This document shows, one piece after another, positions 60,376-64,000 of a DNA stretch of 64,000 nucleotides. The stretch comes from DATBFG01 sp036558645. GTDB taxonomy: Bacteria > Acidobacteriota > Terriglobia > Terriglobales > Acidobacteriaceae. The DNA is taken from NCBI GenBank assembly GCA_036558645.1, contig DATBFG010000078.1, positions 1-64,000 on the forward strand, read 5' to 3'. The notes beneath the pieces were generated by a model. That model did no database searches and was not told the origin of the DNA. It worked only from the letters and a program-made list of their open reading frames with translations. The position numbers were made by a program, and so were the translations under genes. Every line of letters begins with the position of its first letter. The stretch's first letter is position 1.

Positions 60376-62121
60376 ATGGGAATTATGATGTCTCAACTTT
60401 TCTTCGTCCGCGGTCCTGGTCGTGCACAACGAAGATTCACAGCGGTTATTCTTCTCTCCCTTGCATTTTCCCTGCCCGCTCGGGGCAGTGATACCCGATC
60501 CACGAACGACGCTGGGCTCAAGGCAATCCGTACCTACATCCTGCAGGGCTGGGACACCCTTACAAGGTCCATGTCGCGTTGTGACAGCGTTGTAGATCCC
60601 AAGCTGGCCGCGACGCCGGTCCTCTACTTACCTTTCGGGCTTGCCAAACCGGCGTCGGTTCAAAAGATGGAAGCCGCTTGCAAAGTGCAGACGGAACAAC
60701 TTCCTGAGCCGATCAAGCAACCGGGTCAAATGGATCCCGGGAAACTCAATCCCCCTGGCCTCTTGTACCTTCCGAATCCCTACGTTGTTCCTGGAGGTCG
60801 TTTCAACGAGATGTATGGATGGGACAGCTATTTCATCATCCTGGGACTCCTGCGGGATGGCCGAACTGAACTGGCTAAAGGCATGGTCGATAATTTCTTA
60901 TTCGAGATAGAAAACTACGGAACGATCCTCAATGCCAATCGTACGTACTTCCTGACGCGATCACAGCCTCCCTTCCTAGGTTCCGAAATCGTCGCCGTCT
61001 ATGAAGCGGAAAAGGCTGCAGGACAAGCGGACCGTGCTTGGCTCCAGAGGGCCTACGATCTTGCTGCCAGGGATTACGAAGCGTGGACGCGACCTCCGCA
61101 CCTGGCAGGCTCAACGGGGCTGTCCCGCTACTACGATTACGGCGAGGGGCCGGCACCTGAGGGTCTGCAAGATGAAGCCGGACATTATCGCGCAGTCATG
61201 GAGTACTTCCTCGCGCATCCTGACAAAGCTGACGGCTATGTAGTCGATACGGTTGAAGGAAAACCGAATGCGGACGCGATCGGATTCACCTTTACGATGC
61301 AGGTTTGCGAAAACACCGCCGCCGGGACGAAGTGCAATCCATTCCGTACCACTTCGCTGAGCCGCGACTTCTATAAAGGCGATCGCGCCATGCGTGAATC
61401 CGGCTTCGATATCTCATTCCGCTTTGGACCATCTGGCGCCGCAACACACCACTATGCCCCTGTATGCCTGAACAGCCTGCTGTATCGCACAGAGAAGGAC
61501 CTGGAGCAGGTCAGCACGATCCTTGGGAAGAAAGCCGACGCTGAAAAATGGCATCAGCGCGCCGACGGGCGGAAAGACCTTATCAACCGCTACATGTGGG
61601 ACCAAAGCCGCGGTCAATTCTTCGACTACAACTTTGAAACAGGTACCAAGTCCACATACGAATACATAACGACGTTTTACCCACTATGGGCCGGCTTCGC
61701 TAGCTCTGCGCAGGCGGATGCAGTAGCCGGCAATCTGAAGATCTTCGAACATCCTGGTGGTTTGGCGATGAGCAAAACCGAATCCGGCGCGCAATGGGAT
61801 TACCCATATGGCTGGGCCCCGACACAGTTAATCGCGATCGAGGGCCTGCGACGCTATGGGAAAACCGCTGACGCCGATCGTATCTCCTACAATTTTCTTT
61901 CTACGATCGCCGAGAATTTTCGACATGATGGGACCATTCGTGAGAAGTACAACGTCGTTACACGGTCATCCGACACGCATGTGGCTAGCGGATATCAGAT
62001 GAACGTGGTTGGCTTCGGGTGGACCAACGGTGCCTTTGTGGAACTGCTACATGAACTTCCTCAGCCTATGATCGATCGTCTTGCTAAGGAACAAACACAA
62101 GGTACCGTAACGGGTAAGTAG
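60376..62121 (+). CDS. Secreted alpha,alpha-trehalase (GH37)
   Basis: A 581-residue glycoside hydrolase with an export signal (FTAVILLSLAFSLPARGS). The GH37 signatures are present: PGGRFNEMYGWDSYF (trehalase signature 1) and QWDYPYGWAPTQ (signature 2), with GTILNANRTYFLTRSQPP between. It would split trehalose to two glucose in the periplasm or outside. Divergent from the exopolysaccharide operon; a regulatory link is not shown. Several ATGs cluster at the start; 60376 has AAAGG at seven bases, with 60370, 60385 and 60388 as alternatives. Confidence 0.9.
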   Translation: MGIMMSQLFFVRGPGRAQRRFTAVILLSLAFSLPARGSDTRSTNDAGLKAIRTYILQGWDTLTRSMSRCDSVVDPKLAATPVLYLPFGLAKPASVQKMEAACKVQTEQLPEPIKQPGQMDPGKLNPPGLLYLPNPYVVPGGRFNEMYGWDSYFIILGLLRDGRTELAKGMVDNFLFEIENYGTILNANRTYFLTRSQPPFLGSEIVAVYEAEKAAGQADRAWLQRAYDLAARDYEAWTRPPHLAGSTGLSRYYDYGEGPAPEGLQDEAGHYRAVMEYFLAHPDKADGYVVDTVEGKPNADAIGFTFTMQVCENTAAGTKCNPFRTTSLSRDFYKGDRAMRESGFDISFRFGPSGAATHHYAPVCLNSLLYRTEKDLEQVSTILGKKADAEKWHQRADGRKDLINRYMWDQSRGQFFDYNFETGTKSTYEYITTFYPLWAGFASSAQADAVAGNLKIFEHPGGLAMSKTESGAQWDYPYGWAPTQLIAIEGLRRYGKTADADRISYNFLSTIAENFRHDGTIREKYNVVTRSSDTHVASGYQMNVVGFGWTNGAFVELLHELPQPMIDRLAKEQTQGTVTGK

Positions 62122-62138
62122 ATTTGAGTTGCTTTCAC

Positions 62139-62169
62139 CAAAAAGGGCGGGCGGCCGTTAGGGCCGCCC
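62139..62169 (-). terminator. Intrinsic terminator of the outer-membrane barrel gene
   Basis: GGGCGGCC (62149-62156) and GGCCGCCC (62162-62169) form a perfect 8-bp stem with loop GTTAG. On the minus strand it is followed by GCCC and five T (62144-62140). It starts 25 bases after the stop of the leftward barrel gene and also lies between that gene and the convergent trehalase. Confidence 0.72.
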
Positions 62170-62193
62170 AGATCGATCCGAAAAAACCAGTTC

Positions 62194-62712
62194 CTAGTAG
62201 CGGAACAAAATTCCGGTCGAGATGCGCATGTTGTTGTTGCTGCTGGCGCCGTTCGCATGCAGGGAAAGCCAATCGAACTGTACTGCACGGAATCCCAGGT
62301 GCTGCGACGCTCTCACATCCACGCCACCACCGAACATCATCGCAAGGCCGCTGTCCGAGGCCGAAACTCCGGCGAAGGAAGCTGAGCTGTGGAATCCGCC
62401 CACCAGGAAGTGCGCGAACGGAGTGAACATCTCGTTGCGACGCACGGAAACCTGTGGTCCGAAGGTATAGGTGTAGGTGTTGAAGCTGACGCCGCTCGGA
62501 GAGGCATAGGCGCCGCTGAAGTCACCAGCGATGCCGAACCAGTTGTTGAGGTTTCCGGTTACGGACGTGTTCCAGCCGTTCGCGTTGGTACCGCCGTCAA
62601 AGCGAGTGTACTGATAACCGCCAAAGATTTCTGCCTTCGGGGCGCTCTCCTGTGCAAATGCCACGACTGAGAACAGTGCGAGCAGAACCACCAGGCCGAT
62701 ATGCTTACGCAT
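62194..62712 (-). CDS. Outer-membrane beta-barrel protein
   Basis: A 172-residue protein with signal peptide (MRKHIGLVVLLALFSVVAFA) and eight or so alternating amphipathic strands: AEIFGGYQYTRFDGG, WFGIAGDFSGAYAS, TYTFGPQVSVRR, FTPFAHFLVGGFHSS, RISTGILFRY with a C-terminal aromatic residue. This is the OmpA/OmpX-like porin-type barrel common in Acidobacteria. ATG 62712 has GGAGGA eight bases upstream. Role unknown. Confidence 0.82.
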   Translation of the reverse strand: MRKHIGLVVLLALFSVVAFAQESAPKAEIFGGYQYTRFDGGTNANGWNTSVTGNLNNWFGIAGDFSGAYASPSGVSFNTYTYTFGPQVSVRRNEMFTPFAHFLVGGFHSSASFAGVSASDSGLAMMFGGGVDVRASQHLGFRAVQFDWLSLHANGASSNNNMRISTGILFRY

Positions 62713-62787
62713 TTCGCGAATCCTCCAAAATGTATTTGCACTCATTCCCCGGTTGGACTACCCGGCGGCCATTGGGAGCAACCCCCA

Positions 62788-62810
62788 CTGAGGCCTCAGC
62801 CCAGGGCTGA
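62788..62810. repeat. Palindromic element in the gap between barrel and M48 genes
   Basis: CTGAGGCCTCAG (62788-62799) overlaps TCAGCCC-A-GGGCTGA (62796-62810). GC-rich CAGCCC/GGGCTG palindromes of this type are common as dispersed intergenic elements in Acidobacteria as far as I recall. It could also act as a weak terminator for the leftward M48 gene, but no T-run follows. Confidence 0.4.
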
Positions 62811-62954
62811 AGTCAAAGTGCTATGCATAGTGAAATCGAGCTTGCGCGAAGGGACAAGTAACTGAAGGCAAACGAATAAACGCGACTTTGGTAACTGCGG
62901 GGGAAGAACCTTGTATGCAGCACATAAAGCGGTCGAGACAGCTCTGGCGACCTA

Positions 62955-64000
62955 TTATTGCTGGTTTCGTGCCAACTCTAGCTGCTGCTCTGGGACCTCG
63001 TCCGTCGGATGCCTGCGAAGCACCGGGGCATTGAGATTGCCTTCGCCGGGAGCATGTCGGCGCAGAATCGGCCGATCCTCCCATTGCAGCTTCGCCTTTA
63101 TCTCTTGAAAATCATTCGTATCGATAATGTAGTCATCGCGCGGAGGGACATGGGTTGCCATTTCAGACTGAATCCTGGTGATTCGCTCTTCGGTCCCTGG
63201 ATAGTTGGAGAGAGAACCCGCGATTTGATGATGAAATGGAATCTTGCCGACCCAGGAGAATAGCGGTTGAACTTTTTCCCGATGCGCGTTTCTCTGCTTT
63301 TCCTTGCTATTCCATCTTTCCAGGGCGTCGAGATACGCCTGCGGATCATACCCCGCGTCGTTCTGATACTGGAGAGCTAACAGATCGGCCTCAAGCTCCG
63401 CATCCCGGCTGAATTTCTTAAAAGTCAGAGGAACGAGTTGAGTCGCCATGCCCGCTGGCCCGGCTGCGTAACTCAATGGGACAGAAACCATATTCCAGGC
63501 GTACTTTCTTGTTGCCAGCCGGGTTCCGTGGCGAGCGGCTATGTGCGCGATCTCGTGCGCAATCAACCCCGCCAGTTCGGCTTCGCTGTCCAGTTCCACA
63601 ATCAGGCCTTTGTTGATGTACAGATAACCTCCCGGTAACGAAAAGACGTTCATATCCGGTGAATCAACAACCCTGAGGGTAAGGGGCATCTGAGAATCGG
63701 AGTGCCGGGCGATCTTTTGTGCCAGTCCATTCAGGTAGTCATACACGTCAGGATCGGGATAGAACTTGATATGCCGATCAATCGAAGCCGCCATAGAAGC
63801 GCCAAGGCTTCGCTCCCTCTCCAGCGAGTACATGTTCAACCCGCCACCAATGCCGCGCTCTCCGATATGCTCCGCATCGTACTTGTCCGGTTTAGTTTCC
63901 TTCGGGGGTGCGATGTCAGGGGTTGCCAAAGTCGGAGTGGGCTTCAGCGTGGGTTCATGCGTATCGGCATCCGGGTCTTTTGCGCTGGAAGCCGAGGCGG
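62955..64000 (-). CDS. M48-family metalloprotease, 5' end outside the window
   Basis: At least 348 residues, open to the right window edge. Zinc-site HEIAHIAARHG (HExxH) and the downstream acidic ligand region DAELEADLLALQY match M48/BepA- or LoiP-like proteases. SPDMNVFSLPGGYLYINKGL is a family block. The frame remains open beyond a TTG at 63929 (upstream Pro/Thr-rich: HEPTLKPTPTLATPDIAPPK), so the true start and any signal peptide lie outside. These proteases usually act in the envelope on misfolded outer-membrane proteins. The C-terminus is unusually charged. Confidence 0.88.
   Translation of the reverse strand, partial: ASASSAKDPDADTHEPTLKPTPTLATPDIAPPKETKPDKYDAEHIGERGIGGGLNMYSLERERSLGASMAASIDRHIKFYPDPDVYDYLNGLAQKIARHSDSQMPLTLRVVDSPDMNVFSLPGGYLYINKGLIVELDSEAELAGLIAHEIAHIAARHGTRLATRKYAWNMVSVPLSYAAGPAGMATQLVPLTFKKFSRDAELEADLLALQYQNDAGYDPQAYLDALERWNSKEKQRNAHREKVQPLFSWVGKIPFHHQIAGSLSNYPGTEERITRIQSEMATHVPPRDDYIIDTNDFQEIKAKLQWEDRPILRRHAPGEGNLNAPVLRRHPTDEVPEQQLELARNQQ

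Overview
The window is one continuous piece of bacterial chromosome, most likely from an Acidobacteriota (Terriglobia/Koribacter-like) genome. This assignment is inferred from gene content: a very long Oar-like TonB receptor with an N-terminal carboxypeptidase-regulatory domain, a SYLF protein, many PilZ proteins, an AmrS radical SAM enzyme, and an exopolysaccharide cluster with NodU, AsnB and a dehydrogenase-MocA fusion. There is no rRNA to prove it. Genes are tightly packed on both strands. I found no tRNA, rRNA, CRISPR array, transposase or prophage gene.

Layout. 1-7000: small secreted or membrane proteins, an orphan response regulator with a degenerate receiver, SufT, a P1-family peptidase and a large secreted beta-rich protein. 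A structured leader (about 887-983) resembling a terminator/antiterminator pair lies upstream of the SYLF gene. 7059-26140: a coherent polyamine uptake and catabolism locus. A MerR-XRE-cupin regulator, a PotD/A/B/C ABC importer and a Tat-exported flavin amine oxidase run rightward. A TonB receptor, three class III aminotransferases, two aldehyde dehydrogenases and an APC permease run leftward. The divergent promoter region (19783-19850) holds inverted repeats over both predicted -10 boxes. Together the genes could carry spermidine or putrescine through 4-aminobutanal and GABA to succinic semialdehyde, and through 3-aminopropanal and beta-alanine to acetyl-CoA.

26149-28000: a two-gene AAA ATPase + DUF4276 (TOPRIM-like) module, probably an antiphage-type system, whose second gene is frameshifted. 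28093-31842: housekeeping GTPases typA and engB with small genes between them, including one 49-codon gene not obvious at normal length cut-offs. 31968-45025: a signalling district with four PilZ proteins and three proteins sharing one Cys-containing GAF domain. One GAF is fused across the membrane to a peptidoglycan amidase, one to PilZ and Sel1 repeats, and one to a Cys-rich N-terminus. An S9 peptidase, a lipoprotein and AmrS lie among them.

45169-60296: exopolysaccharide synthesis. It comprises a WecA/MraY-like initiating transferase with an unusual cytoplasmic tail, a Wza-like export protein, and an eight-gene leftward operon (two asparagine-synthase-like amidotransferases, GT2, dehydrogenase-MocA fusion, NodU carbamoyltransferase, a propeller-like protein, a glucuronyl C5-epimerase and GT4). 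The set suggests a uronic-acid polymer modified by amidation and carbamoylation. 60376-64000: secreted trehalase, an outer-membrane barrel, and an M48 metalloprotease cut by the window edge.

The items most worth a second look are the broken ATPase/TOPRIM-like module, the GAF-transmembrane-amidase fusion and its GAF paralogues, the polyamine regulon with its shared operator, and the attenuator-like leader.
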